64,000 nucleotides of DNA from contig NC_053494.1 of the NCBI RefSeq assembly GCF_905171775.1, positions 194,029,044 to 194,093,043 of the forward strand, given 5' to 3'. This stretch comes from Rana temporaria. Its lineage: Eukaryota > Chordata > Amphibia > Anura > Ranidae. Both the position numbers and the translations under genes were made by a program. The notes beneath the pieces are model-generated. The model had not been told where the DNA came from, ran no database searches, and saw nothing but the letters and a program-made list of their open reading frames with translations. Positions 11,060 through 21,240 of the stretch are shown piece by piece (positions within the stretch are counted from its first letter, which is position 1; each line of letters starts with the position of its first letter).

Positions 11060-12310
11060 GATTTCACCCCCCTTCATGACCAGGACATTTTTTGCTATTC
11101 TGCACTGTGCCATTTTAACTGGCGATTGCGTGGTCATGCAACGCTGTACCCAAACAAAATGTATAGCTTTTTTCCCACACAAATAGAGCTTTATTTTGGT
11201 GGTATTTGATCAGCACTATTTTTTATTTTTTTGGGCAATATAAATTAAAAAAGACAGAAAATTTAAAAATAACAAAAAAAAAACAGTGGCCCAGATTCTC
11301 AAAGGGCTTACGACGGCGCATCGCTATGTACGCCGTCGTAAGTCCTAATCTGGGCCGTCGTATCTATGTGACTGATTCTTAGAATCATTTACGCATAGAT
11401 ATCCATTAGATCCGACAGGCGTAAGTCTCTTACGTCGTCGGATCTTAAATGCAATTTTTTTCGTCCGCTCGGTGGCGTATCTGTCTTTTTCCCCGTTGAG
11501 TATGCAAATTAGCTAGATACGCGAATTCCCGAACGTACGCGCGGCCGACGCAGTAAAGTTACGACGTTTACGTTAGGCTTGTCCCGGCGTAAAGTTGCCC
11601 CTGGGTATATGAGGCGCAAGCAATGTTAAGTATGGCTGTCGTTCCCGCTTCAAAATTTGAAAAGTTACGTCGTTTGCGTAAGTCATCCGTGAATGGGGCT
11701 GGACGCCATTTACGTTCACGTCGAAACCAATGACGTCCTTGCAACGTCATTTGGAGCAATGCACCCTGGGATATTTTACGGACGGCGCATGCGCAGTTCG
11801 TTCTGCGTGGGAACGCGCTTCATTGAATTTGAATTCCGCCGGGTGATTTACGTTACACTGCCACAACTTTACACGCAAGTGCTTTGTGAATAAAGCACTT
11901 GCCTGAAAAACTTGCGGCGGCGTAACGTAAATCAGATACATTACGCCTGCCCAGTTTTACGCCGATCTACAAGAATCTGGGCCAATATTTTTTATAATAA
12001 AAAAAAATCGAATTTCCACATACATTTTGGCCAAAATTTATTCTGCTACATGAACATTAAAGCACCTACAAACTATGGTTTATATACTGGAATTTTTTAT
12101 ATAATTACTTTATATCACTAATCGCGGCAATCAACAGGCAAAAAAAAAAATGTATTCTTCCCACCAGCCCATGGAGAGATTCGCCAAAGAGGGAAAAAAA
12201 AGCTCCTCGTTTTTTTTTTCCTTTTCTACTAAGAAAACATATACCATCAAACAGTATATTTACTGTAATTCTAAATCGGTGATTTATGTAATTTAGTGTA
12301 GTGCCTGCAG
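11060..12310 (+). repeat. Ranid repeat family A split by a MITE
   Basis: The first part carries ACTGTGCCATTTTAACTGG and CACAAATAGAGCTTTATTTT. The second part (from 11984) continues with the expected AT-rich tail and TTCTGCTACATGAA block. The 11288-11983 MITE lies between them. Coding potential is absent. Confidence 0.65.
11288..11983. mobile_element. GATTC-ended MITE inserted in family A repeat
   Basis: Ends are GGCCCAGATTCTC and GAATCTGGGCC, flanked by AGT and AAT (one mismatch for a 3-bp TSD). Long arms with TACGACGGCGCATCG and TACGTCGTCGGATC words form a foldback of 696 bp. It interrupts a family A repeat, giving relative age. Confidence 0.82.
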
Positions 12311-12657
12311 CCTGCAATACCTTGGCTGCACTATACGCCCGTTGAGAGTTAGAATCTCAGAACATGTGAATGTCACTACAAATATTAATGCTAAAAATAT
12401 CTCAAAACATTTCCAAGAATTTCACCATAGAAATCTGGATACTTTTTCCTTTTTTGGTGCTGAACAGGTTGAAAATACTCCCAAGAGGAGGTGACACTTG
12501 TCGTATTTTGCTTAAGCGCGAAGTGTGGTGGCCCTCAATACTAGAAAACCGTATGGCTTGAATGATAGGATGGACATACATCTTTTTTTAACATAATCGC
12601 ATTGTTTTGATACATCTATTGTACCACATGTTTTATTTGTTCATGATATGTCCTTCA
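12311..12657. other. No gene recognised
   Basis: AT-rich sequence between the family A tail and the hAT element. One short open frame has no recognisable motif. Confidence 0.4.
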
Positions 12658-13766
12658 CAGTGGCGGCTGGTGCTCAAAATTTTTGGGTGGCGCAAACAAA
12701 CTGGAAAAAAGAAAAACATTAATTGCAGCCTCACTGTGCCCATCAAACGCAGCTACTGTGCCCATCAATTGCCACCACTGTGTCCATCAATTGATGCCAC
12801 TGTGCCCATCAATTGCTGCCACTGTGCCATCAAATGCAGCCACTGTGCCATCAAAAGCAGCCACTGTGCCATCAATTGCCGCCACTGTGCCCATCAAACG
12901 CAACCACTGTGCCCATCAAACGCAGCCACTGTGCCCATCAAAAGCAGTCACTGTGCTATCAATGGCTGCCACTGTGCCCATCAAACACAGCCACTGTGCC
13001 ATCAAGCCCAACCACTGTGCCATCAAGCGCAGTCATTGTGCCATCAAACTCAGCAACTGTGCCATCAAACGCAGCCACTGTGCCCATCAATTGCCGCTAC
13101 TGTGCCCATCAAACGCAGCCACTGTGCCCATCAAACACAGCCACTGTACCCATAAATTGCCACCACTGTTCCAAATTAATGCTGCCACTGTGCCCATCAA
13201 ACGCAGCTACTGTAACCATCAATTGTGCCCCATCAATTGCCACCAGTTTGCCCCATCAATTGGCAACAGTTTTCCCTAATCAAATGCTGCCAGTGTGCCC
13301 CCCCCCCAGCCAGCACTTACCTATCTCGGGTCAGCGATATCCTCCACGCTCCCTCCTAGTCCTCAATGTCGTCTCCCACCCTCTTCTGCTATGAATGGAC
13401 GCCTGATAGGCATTCAATCACAGCACCTCTCACTTCAGCCAATCAGGTGACACTGGATAACCAGACCCGGTGCACCTTATTGGCTGAGAGGCCGGTCAGT
13501 GTTAGGGAAATAAATATATTGTTTCCCTAACACAACACTACGTAAGCAGGATGCCTATTAGAGCTGACGACTCTAATCAGGCACTTCTGAAAACCCCCCC
13601 GCCGCTGTAATTCAGATGCCGGACAAGGTCCTGGACACCTGAATAGGGGCGGCAGCGGCGACAATAGCTAGATTCATGCAATGCATGAATCTAGCTATTG
13701 GAGATTAACGGGTGCAGGAGAGAGGGGGGCAGAGCTCCTGCGCCCTCTATGGACGCACCGCTACTG
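12658..13766. mobile_element. hAT-type element carrying a minisatellite, copy 1
   Basis: It begins CAGTGGCGGCTGGTGCTC and ends CGCACCGCTACTG, and is flanked by a perfect 8-bp TSD GTCCTTCA (12650-12657, 13767-13774). The interior holds a 21-22 bp tandem array. The end sequence and array recur at 50988-52759. Overlapping ~190-aa frames with Cys/His-rich periodicity come from the array, not from a zinc-finger gene. Confidence 0.92.
12728..13300 (+). repeat. 21-22 bp minisatellite (CACTGTGCCCATCAAACGCAG)
   Basis: About 26 degenerate units alternate CATCAAACGCAGC and CATCAATTGCCGC forms. One-base differences in unit length keep long frames open in all three plus-strand frames, a tandem-repeat effect. 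It is related to the array at 51047-51565. Confidence 0.95.
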
Positions 13767-13774
13767 GTCCTTCA

Positions 13775-14139
13775 TATGCCTGCTGTGCTTCTTCCTTTCT
13801 TCTCTCCATATGTTTTTAATTGTTTGGATTGCTTCTGATTAGGATGCACCCGCCCCCTTTGGAATGCTTACTTTATTAGAAATATCAGTTTTTAAATCAA
13901 ACATGCATGCTTTGATGAAGGCTTCTTAGCCGTAATACATCGGCATATAGCCTGTATCCATGTAACCAATGAAGTACTTTTATTCAAGAGCACCCGGGTT
14001 GCCAGCCATTTTTGATCCAAGTATTGTATTTATAGGGCCTGAACGTCCTGACTAGAGCACTGGATCACAGTTTGTGAACTTCTATATTGTCAGTGGAGCT
14101 GGGGTAACATTTTGTTTCTCATACATATATATATATGTA
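13775..14139 (+). repeat. Retroposon-like segment with degenerate hammerhead motif
   Basis: At 13913-13938, TGATGAA, a GGCT-tctt-AGCC hairpin and GTAATAC resemble CUGANGA, stem II and GAAAC of a hammerhead ribozyme. This resembles the other Penelope-like fragments in the window. Ends are not defined. Confidence 0.4.
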
Positions 14140-14149
14140 TGTCTAACGG

Positions 14150-14515
14150 AACGTTTGACCATTCTTCCAGAAGCGCATTTGTGAGGTCAGTCTCCACTCT
14201 AATTCATCCCAAAGATGTTCTGTCGGGTTGAGGTCAGGTCTCTGTTCAGACCAGTCATGTTCTTCCACCCCAAACTCGCTCATTCATGTCTTTGTGGACC
14301 TTGTTTGGTAAACTGCTGCACAGTCATGTTGGAACAGGAAGGGGCCATCCCCAAACTGTTCCCACAAAGTTGGGAGCATGAAATTGCCCAAAATGTCTTG
14401 GTATGCTGACTCCTTAAGAGTTACCTTGTCTAGAACTAAGGGGCCAAGCCCAACCCCTGAAAAACAACCTCACACCATAATCCCCCTCCACCAAATGATT
14501 TGGAGCAGTACACAA
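14150..14515 (-). pseudogene. Tc1-like transposase fragment, minus strand
   Basis: The minus strand reads through a Gly/Val-rich segment, LPTLWEQFGDGPFLFQHDC (second catalytic Asp in QHDC), and the TEHLWDELEWR region with the catalytic Glu. Stops and frame changes are present. The parent family is a common vertebrate Tc1 lineage; this fragment lacks the N-terminal HTH domain. Confidence 0.75.
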
Positions 14516-14519
14516 AGCA

Positions 14520-14790
14520 AGGTGCATAAAGACATGGATGAGCGAGTTTGGGGTGGAGGAACTTGACTGACCTGCACAAAGTCCTGACCTCAGCTCAATA
14601 GAACACCTTTGGGATAATTTAAGCCGAGACTGCGAGCCAGGCCTTCTTGTCCACATCAGTGCCTGACCTCACAAATGCGCTTCTGGAAAAATGGTCAAAC
14701 ATTCCCATAGACACACTCCTAAACCTTGTGGACAGCCTTCCCAGAAGTGTTGAGGCTTTTATAGCTGCAAATGGTGGGCCAACTCAACAT
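14520..14790 (+). pseudogene. Tc1-like transposase C-terminal fragment, plus strand
   Basis: This repeats the C-terminal coding stretch of the adjacent inverted fragment: a SEFGVEEL-like part, an EHLWDNLSRDC-like part and LLNLVDSLPRSVEAFIAA near 14720-14770. Frameshifts are present. It extends into the 3' terminal region. Confidence 0.75.
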
Positions 14791-14878
14791 TGAACCCTTC
14801 AGACTAAGACTAAGATGCCATTAAAGTTCATGTGGGTGTAAAGAAAGGTGTCCCAATACTTTTTGTAATATAGCACAT

Positions 14879-15689
14879 ATACGGTATATAGTTTTAAACA
14901 ATGAAGAGTTTGCCTTTAATCTTTTTTTGTTTAAACTCATTACATAATTGAACCGTAGGATGTGCCAAACCATACGGTGTACGCCCTTGACACATATTCT
15001 TCTGTATTGAAATAAGTTCAAAACCAACACACATTCAGAAACATTTTTTTAATTGTCCAGTAATTAAAGCAGTACTTAACAGATACCCTTGAAGGAGCTG
15101 AGTTCACCGAGCACAGAATATGGATAGTATGCGTGGACGGTGAGCTGAGTGGCAAATTATCTGCTATGTAGGGCACACTGAAGCTAAGTAACTATAGATT
15201 AATATGGGTCGCCTCACCTCTTGCCTGTAGAAGTGCTGATTAGGAAGAAAGAGACTCCTCTCTACTTATCCGGAGTGATGATACAGTAACTGGAAGCTTT
15301 GCAGATGTTGGCGATTGTGCTCATTCTTGCTAATAGTGCATTTTAAAGCACTTTGATATGTTTATGTAAACCTAAATGTGACCTTTGTATTATTTATAAT
15401 GCATCCTGTTTGCGCTGATGTCATAAATCACAAAACGGAGCACGCTGTTCTTATGTACACATATACTTATAAAAACTTTATGTTATTTTGCTTATGCACT
15501 GTATACTTTATAAATGTCGCTCCCCTGAGTTTTCCACTTAAAGCAAACTTGCCATTGCCATAAAACGACTAAAGAGCTACTGAAGGCTGCAGCAATACAC
15601 TGCAGACATATAAATCAAATGAATGTAAAATAAAAATCTCTATCGCTTTTGGCAGTTTTTAGAGCTGACTTACCATCTTTTACCTTTTA
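14879..15689. other. No gene recognised
   Basis: Mostly unique-looking AT-rich sequence without clear repeats, splice-bounded frames or promoter motifs. Short frames lack recognisable domains. Confidence 0.4.
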
Positions 15690-16305
15690 CAGTGGGTATA
15701 GAAAATAATTTTGTTGCTTTGCAACCTGAAATGTAGACAGACACCGTTTTTGTTCTATCCAGCTATATTTACTCAGTGCAACTTATAGCATCCAAGTGAA
15801 AGATATAACACCAACATGTCAGAAATTCAAAAACAGAATCACTGAGTTGGAAAAAGGATCACCCCCCCCCCCTCCTAAAAATTACTCACTCAGGTTTAGC
15901 TAATTACTTTCTCAATGGCACACAAAGCCACTTGACTTTCAACTGTGATCAACTGTGATCATTTTGATTAGCTCAGCATGAAAGGAGCTTTCCTGGAGCA
16001 TGTCAGTCCCCGGCTGAAGCAAACAATCAACTATGGGTGGCAAGGCACTGTCAAAAGATCTCCAGGATAACGTTGTTGACAGGCACAAGTCAGGAGATAC
16101 AAAAAAAAAATCAAAGGCTTTATTCATTTCTAGAAGCACAGTGAAGTTTATTATTAAGAAGTGGCAGGTATTTGGTACAACACAGACCCTCCCTGGATCA
16201 GGACGTCCCTCCAAACTGGATGAAAGAACCAGAAGGAAACTGGTCAGAGAGGCTGCCAAGAGGCCTACAGCAACTCTGAAGCACTTGCAGGAATTTAGGA
16301 CAAAT

Positions 16306-16655
16306 GCCCCGTACACACGACCGGATTTTCCTTCTGGAAAAACCTTGGATGTTTTTTTTCGACAAAATTCCACTCAAGCTTGGCTTGCATACACACGGTC
16401 ACACATAATTCTCTGAACTTTCGTCCGTCATGAACACAGTAAGTTACAATGCTTCCGAGCATGCGTCAAATTGTTTCAGAGCATGCATCGTAATTTTGCG
16501 CGTCGGAATTGCTACAGACGAACGTGTTTTCCGACTTTTTTCTGTCGGAAAATATGAGAACCAGCTTTCAATCTTTTGTTGGTGGAAATTCTGACAGTAA
16601 AAGTCAGATGGAGCATACACACGCTCGGAATTTCCGCTCAAAAGCTCACATCAGA
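16306..16655. mobile_element. GTACACACGA-class MITE inside Tc1, right end lost
   Basis: It begins GCCCCGTACACACGACCGG and repeats GGAAAATCC/GGAATTTCC-like words around a core with GAGCATGCGTCAAATTG. The expected right terminal sequence is absent, so this copy is 3'-truncated. It interrupts the Tc1 coding region near codon 90. Confidence 0.75.
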
Positions 16656-16894
16656 CTTTTGCTGATTTTTTGGGAGGGTTGCAAGAAAAAAGACACTCCT
16701 CAAGAAAGGCCACATGCAGTCATGACTGAGCTTTGGCAAAACGCACCTTAAAGATTTTGAGGCCACATGGAAAAAGGTGATATGGTCAGATGTGTCTAAA
16801 TAACTCCATTCCTACAGTAAAGCACGGAGGTGGTAATATCCTGTTATGGGTGTGTTTCTCTGCAGCAGGGAATGGAGCACTTGTCAGGATAGAA

Positions 16895-16965
16895 CAGTGG
16901 TTCTCAACTCCGGTCCTCGGGACCCACTTACAGGCCAGATTTTAAATATTACCTTGAGGAGAAGG
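16895..16965. mobile_element. Fragment of a CAGTGGTTCTCAA-type hAT MITE
   Basis: CAGTGGTTCTCAACTCCGG is the terminal motif of a family related to the complete palindromic copy at 38282-38466. Only about 70 bp remain and no right end or TSD is visible. It interrupts the Tc1 frame. Confidence 0.6.
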
Positions 16966-17229
16966 AAAAGGAAAAATGGATTGGGCAAATTTTTGTCAAA
17001 TTCTGGTGGAAAATCTGCTGCCCTCTGTCAGAAAGTTGTCAACGGGAAGAAGGTTCGCCTTCCAACATGACAATGCACACAGCAACCATGACCACACATG
17101 GGTTGAAGGAGAAAAGGGTGAATGTCCTTGCACGGTCTTGTCAAAGCCCAGACTTAGAGCCCATTGAAAATCTGTGGAATGACTGCAGTCCACAAACGGT
17201 AACCATCAAATTTAACTGAACTTGAGCAG

Positions 17230-18452
17230 TAGATATGTGCATTCCCATTCGTACGAATGTTATTTTCGTACGAAAATGTTCATTTTCGTACCCGCAGAAT
17301 AATGTGTACATACGAAAAAATTTAAGCACCAAAATACAAAAACTACCGGATTACGAATGAGCCGCATAACGAACAACCGCAAATACGAACGAACGATCCG
17401 ACAAAACGAAAACGGCTAAAGAACGAATATGACATCTACCTGTATAACAAAAGACTTGCATTCTGTATTTTGTTTGAATCCTTGTTCTGTTCGTATTTTG
17501 ATTTTCAGTCATATGTTCATATGACATCTAACAAAAGATTTTCATTCTGTATTTTGTTTGAATCCATGTTCTGTTCGTATTTTGATTTTCAGTCGTATGT
17601 TCATATGACATCTAACAAAAGATTTTCATTCTGTATTTTGTTTGAATCCTTGTTCTGTTCGTATTTTGATTTTCAGTCGTATGTTCATATGACATCTAAC
17701 AAAAGATTTTCATTCTGTATTTTGTTTGAATCCTTTTTCTGTTTGTATGTTCATATGACATCTTATAACAAAAGATTTGTATTCTGTATTCTGAATTCCT
17801 TTTTTCTGTTCGTAATTTGGTTTCAAAATACAGAATGCAAATCTTTGGTTATAGATGTCATTTTCGTTTTTTTGAATGGGCAGTGAGTGTAGTTAGTTAG
17901 TGAAGCAGCTTCTCTTTTGTGCTGAGTACAGTAGTACAGTAAAGCCAAATAAACTTTTCTGTGGATTTTCGTCTGAAGGGAGAGATCAGTTGGCCAGACT
18001 TTTGAACCTGGAACCCAAAAATGGTTTTCTGATGGAGTTTAAAAACGAACGAACGTTCGGTAAAACAATCGTTTTTATGTTTGTTGTTAAAAAAAAGTCT
18101 GACCAAGTGTATGGGGCTTAACAATAGTTAATATGGATGAGCCGCGTGTTGAAAGTGCCGCGAATCCCGCGATATCTTTACGAAAGTACAAAATGACGAA
18201 AATTCACGAAAATGATTGTCTAACAAGTAACGAACATGAATTAAACAGAATAACCAACCATCCCGCATGTACGAAAATAAAACGGTAACCAAAATACGAA
18301 ACGATCGGAATACGAAAAAATCGCGTCGTACGAAAAACGAACGGGAACGAACAGGAAAACGGGCGTCTTACGAAAAACGAACGGGAACGAACCTACGGAA
18401 CGATACTAAACGGAACAAAAAAAAACGAAAAAAAATTCTGTGCACATGTCTA
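17230..18452. mobile_element. hAT-type element (TAGAYATGTGCA ends) inside Tc1
   Basis: Ends TAGATATGTGCA and TGCACATGTCTA are flanked by a perfect 8-bp TSD TTGAGCAG (17222-17229, 18453-18460). The interior is AT-rich with many TTCGTACGAA-like words and a tandem array of 84-bp units. It is non-coding and belongs with 34610-35455 and 50284-50797. Confidence 0.92.
17440..17790. repeat. 84-bp tandem repeat inside the hAT element
   Basis: About four units carry CATTCTGTATTTTGTTTGAA and CATATGACATCTAACAAAAG. The period is a multiple of three, which keeps a 138-aa frame open without coding meaning. Confidence 0.92.
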
Positions 18453-18557
18453 TTGAGCAGTTCTGCAAATAAGAGTGGGCAAATATTGCAAAGTCGTAGA
18501 GACAAATGCCAACAATATTCTGACACAAGGGGGTGATCCTTTTTCCAACTCAATAAT

Positions 18558-19055
18558 TACCGTATTTATCGGCGTATACCACGCACTTTTTTGCCCTGAA
18601 AATCAGGGCAAAATCGTGGGTGCGCGATATACGCCGATACCCGCTTTCCCGTGCCGAGTTTGAATACTGCACCGGCATATACCAAGCGCAGTACACTCGT
18701 GTATAGTCGGGCAGTCTCGGCTCCTCTCGCGCTCACGTCCTCGACGTACAGGACGTGAGCGCGAGAGTAGCCGAGCCTGCCCGACTATACACGAGTGTAC
18801 TGCGTTTGGTATATGCCGGCGCAGTATTCAAACTCGGCGCGGGAAAGCGGGGATCGAGCGGGGAGGACGCCGCAGAAGGACGCCGGACCCGACGAAGAGG
18901 ACACCCAAAGCCGCAGACAGACGCCGGACCCGACGAGGCCGCCGCGCAAGACACCAAAACTGTAAGTACTAAAATCTTTTTTTACAGGAATGTCGGATCC
19001 ACTTTAGGGGTGCGCGCTATATGCCAGAGCGCGCAATACCCCGATAAATACGGTA
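18558..19055. mobile_element. Element with TACCGTATTTATCGGCGTAT ends
   Basis: Ends TACCGTATTTATCGG and CCGATAAATACGGTA are inverted. The body is GC-rich with a near-perfect palindrome around 18700-18800 (GGACGTGAGCGCGAGAG in both orientations). The same ends occur at 20184-20312 and 55868-56412. No TSD is certain, so the superfamily is left open. Confidence 0.78.
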
Positions 19056-19439
19056 TGTTTTATTTATTTATTTATTTATTTCTGACGTCTTGGTGTTACA
19101 GTATATCTTTCACTTGAATGTTATAAGTTGCACTGTGCTGGGTGTTTGATACTTTTCTTTAACCACTGAACATGTTCCTATTGGCCATTGAGGCAATCAT
19201 TCATAGTGATGAGCCAATTGGAATGTGCAGGATGTGGAAGAGGGCAGGCCGGCTTATAACACTGCCAGAAAAAGTTACATGTCCATATTACAGTTTCTTT
19301 AGTTTTGGGGCAGCAGACGCTGAAGGAGTCATATACAAGTATAACCAGGCTCTGCTAGGTGTCTGCATTGTAAGACCACTAGGGTATTTAAACAAATGAC
19401 TGCACTGCAAATGTCTGTACTGATCTAAGTGGGTCCACC

Positions 19440-19800
19440 CCATATTTCATATAGAAATGTGCAGGTTCAGCTAGCAACTGCAGAGTACTCCAAAGCAAAA
19501 CGTGAATGACCACACTCAGATGTGTAGAAGATCGCAAGAGTTTATTAGAAATAATCCATCAAGATAGACACATACATCACCTTCAGATAAGGTACAACGT
19601 TGATACGTTTCGTGAAGCATGCCCTTAGACATACACGTCAATGTTTTTTCTCTCCTGAAAGTGTTGTGTGTGTCTATCTTGATGGATTATTCCTAATAAA
19701 CTCCTGCAATCTTCTACATATTTGGGGTGCAGTCATTTACAGTACTTTCTGCTTTAAGGCAACTAGGGTAGGAGAGCTCATTAAAAATGTATATCATGAG
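19440..19800. mobile_element. Inverted-dimer retroposon-like insert
   Basis: Two opposed copies of one 3' end (AATAAACTC then GAGTGTGGTCATTC on minus; AATAAACTCCTGCAATCTTC then GGGGTGCAGTCATT on plus) form inverted arms near 19522-19572 and 19669-19718. Between them on the minus strand lies ACGAAACGTATCAACG, like the GAAAC side of a hammerhead. Penelope/retrozyme origin is inferred. Confidence 0.6.
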
Positions 19801-19969
19801 TATTTCATTGTAGGCAGTTTTGTCATGTAAAGTTATTAAACATTGCCTCTCAATTTCAATGTGTAGCTAGCAATGGTTTTCTGTTAACGGTCAAAAAAAG
19901 TCTGATTTTCCTTGCAACCATGGCAATAGTATTAATTTTAAAGACAGGATTTTCCAGAACTCCTCATTT

Positions 19970-20180
19970 AACCACTTAACACCCGGACCACTATGCAGGT
20001 AAAGGATCTGGCCATTTTTTTGCGATTCGGCACTGCGTCGCTTTAACTGACAATTGCGCGGTTTACTGTTTATTTGGTCCCGCGTGTGCTGGTCCTGGTA
20101 TGAAGTATCACAATTTATAGACTACGTGTTTTGTGGGAAACCCCGCTTTGTCAGGGCACACAAAGTCCCATTCCATCTTA
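19970..20180 (+). repeat. 5' fragment of ranid repeat family A
   Basis: It begins TTAACCACTTAACACCCGG and contains GCGATTCGGCACTGCGTCGC and TGACAATTGCGCGG. The characteristic CACAAATAGAG block is missing, so only the 5' part survives. Confidence 0.7.
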
Positions 20181-20183
20181 CCT

Positions 20184-20312
20184 ACTGTATTTATTGGCTT
20201 ATAACACTCACTTTTTTACCCTGAAAATAGAGGGTAAACTGTGCCTACGTTTTTTCCCTGAAACTACCCTCTTAAAGTTAGGGTGCGTGTTATACGCCGA
20301 TAAATACGGTAT
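20184..20312. mobile_element. Small element with CTGTATTTATTGGC / CGATAAATACGG ends
   Basis: This 129-bp foldback has the ends of the 18558-19055 family. Inside, CCCTGAAAATAGAGGGTAAA and TTTTTCCCTGAAACTACCCTC are partly opposed. It is a minimal internally deleted copy. Confidence 0.7.
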
Positions 20313-20564
20313 ATATTTTTTGATCCTGTATCTGCTAGGATGGTGCCTCTGTGAGGGTACAAGTGTTTCAAGCTTACCCCTACCCCGATGTTAGAATTTT
20401 TATTGTTTCTGTTTGCATTCCCTTTGGAGAGGCTCCCCACACTTTCAATTCCAGAATCTTAAACCTCCCCTACTCTATTCAATAATACAAATATTCTGGA
20501 GCTACACTCACAAAAAAATAATAATAATAAAAAAAACATAAAATAGACCATCTGAAGCAACCTG
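20313..20564. other. No gene recognised
   Basis: Short transitional sequence ending in A-rich runs near 20513-20540. Nothing specific is seen. Confidence 0.35.
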
Positions 20565-21240
20565 TTACGTACCTGGGTGTGAGCCTGATGCGTGGAGGGA
20601 GACCTCCCGTACAACCCCGGCTCGGAGACCACTGGAATGGGGACAGTGGTGGTAGGAGCGCGGTGGGGTACAGGTGCCTGTTCTGGTTGTTGCTGCTGGT
20701 GAGGTGGGAACTGAGAGACAGGAAGCAGATGATGCAGGTTTGCAGACTTAGTGGATGCAGGTCAGCAGAGGCGTGGATGCAGGTTAGCAGAGGCGTGGAT
20801 GCAGGTTAGCGGAGTCAGGCAGGCCGGGTCATAAACTTTGAGTCATAGCAGAAGCAATAGGCAGAAGAGTAGTCAGAGTCCAGGCCGGGTCTTGGCAATG
20901 GGTAATCAAGCAGGGAACAGAGCAAGGTCAACAAGCTGGAGCCAGGATTGGAGCAGGAAGCAGAGTCACGAAGCCGGGTCATACACTTGGAACAGAATGC
21001 TTTCAAATGCTTTCAAACAGCAACAGGAGCTCAGGGAACAGATGCAGATCAAGCCGCGAGGTGCAGCATCACCACAGTGTCTTTTATAGGCTTGCTGGGC
21101 GCCAAAAGGTGCGTCTAATGTGCACGCATGCGCAACGGCTGTTTAGGTACGTTTTTGACGCATGCGCACAGGAGCGCGCAACGGCTGCATAGCTGCGTGC
21201 AAGGTCCGTGGTTGGAGCGAACAGTACGTCCCTGACACAA
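20565..21240. repeat. LTR-like dispersed repeat (GCCGGGTCATA type)
   Basis: The segment carries purine-rich GCCGGGTCATAnAC motifs and ends in a GC-rich part with two GCGCAACGGCTG blocks and GCATGCGCA words. It resembles 6401-6688. A solo LTR is possible, but no TSD or paired LTR is seen. Confidence 0.4.
20751..20816 (+). repeat. 22-bp tandem repeat, three units
   Basis: Three units of GTGGATGCAGGTTAGCAGAG plus two further bases lie inside the LTR-like repeat. Confidence 0.9.

Larger units (their letters stand above)
14140..14878. mobile_element. Two Tc1 transposase fragments in inverted arrangement
   Basis: Minus-strand sequence from about 14520 down to 14150 and plus-strand sequence from about 14520 to 14790 both encode parts of the same Tc1-like transposase, so the segment is a foldback pair. 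The right side ends in the Tc1 terminal sequence GGTGTCCCAATACTTTTTG. Such pairs could arise by inverted insertion or aberrant gap repair. Confidence 0.8.
16033..17222 (+). pseudogene. Tc1-like transposase, broken by insertions and stops
   Basis: The start MGGKALSKDLQDNVV opens an N-terminal helix-turn-helix region with the linker-like PGSGRPSKLDERTRRKL (about 16195-16245), typical of Tc1 paired-like DNA-binding domains. After the MITE, TVKHGGGNILLWVCFSAAG, FQHDNAH (second Asp, about 17061-17082) and SPDLEPIENLWND (catalytic Glu, about 17146-17184) appear in different frames. The C-terminus resumes briefly after 18460. No functional product is possible. Confidence 0.88.
15690..19168 (+). mobile_element. 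Tc1/mariner transposon with four nested insertions
   Basis: The left end CAGTGGGTATAGAAAA follows TA; the right end TACTTTTCTTTAACCACTG is its diverged inverse. Inner repeat blocks (CAGTGCAACTTATAGCATCC near 15775 and its inverse near 19120) confirm long IR/DR-type TIRs. Removing inserts at 16306-16655, 16895-16965, 17230-18452 and 18558-19055 leaves roughly 1.3 kb, in the usual Tc1 size range. Confidence 0.88.

Noticed and set aside
12607..13394. Three overlapping ~190-aa Cys/His-rich frames
   Set aside because: Same minisatellite effect in all three frames inside a hAT element with an exact TSD.
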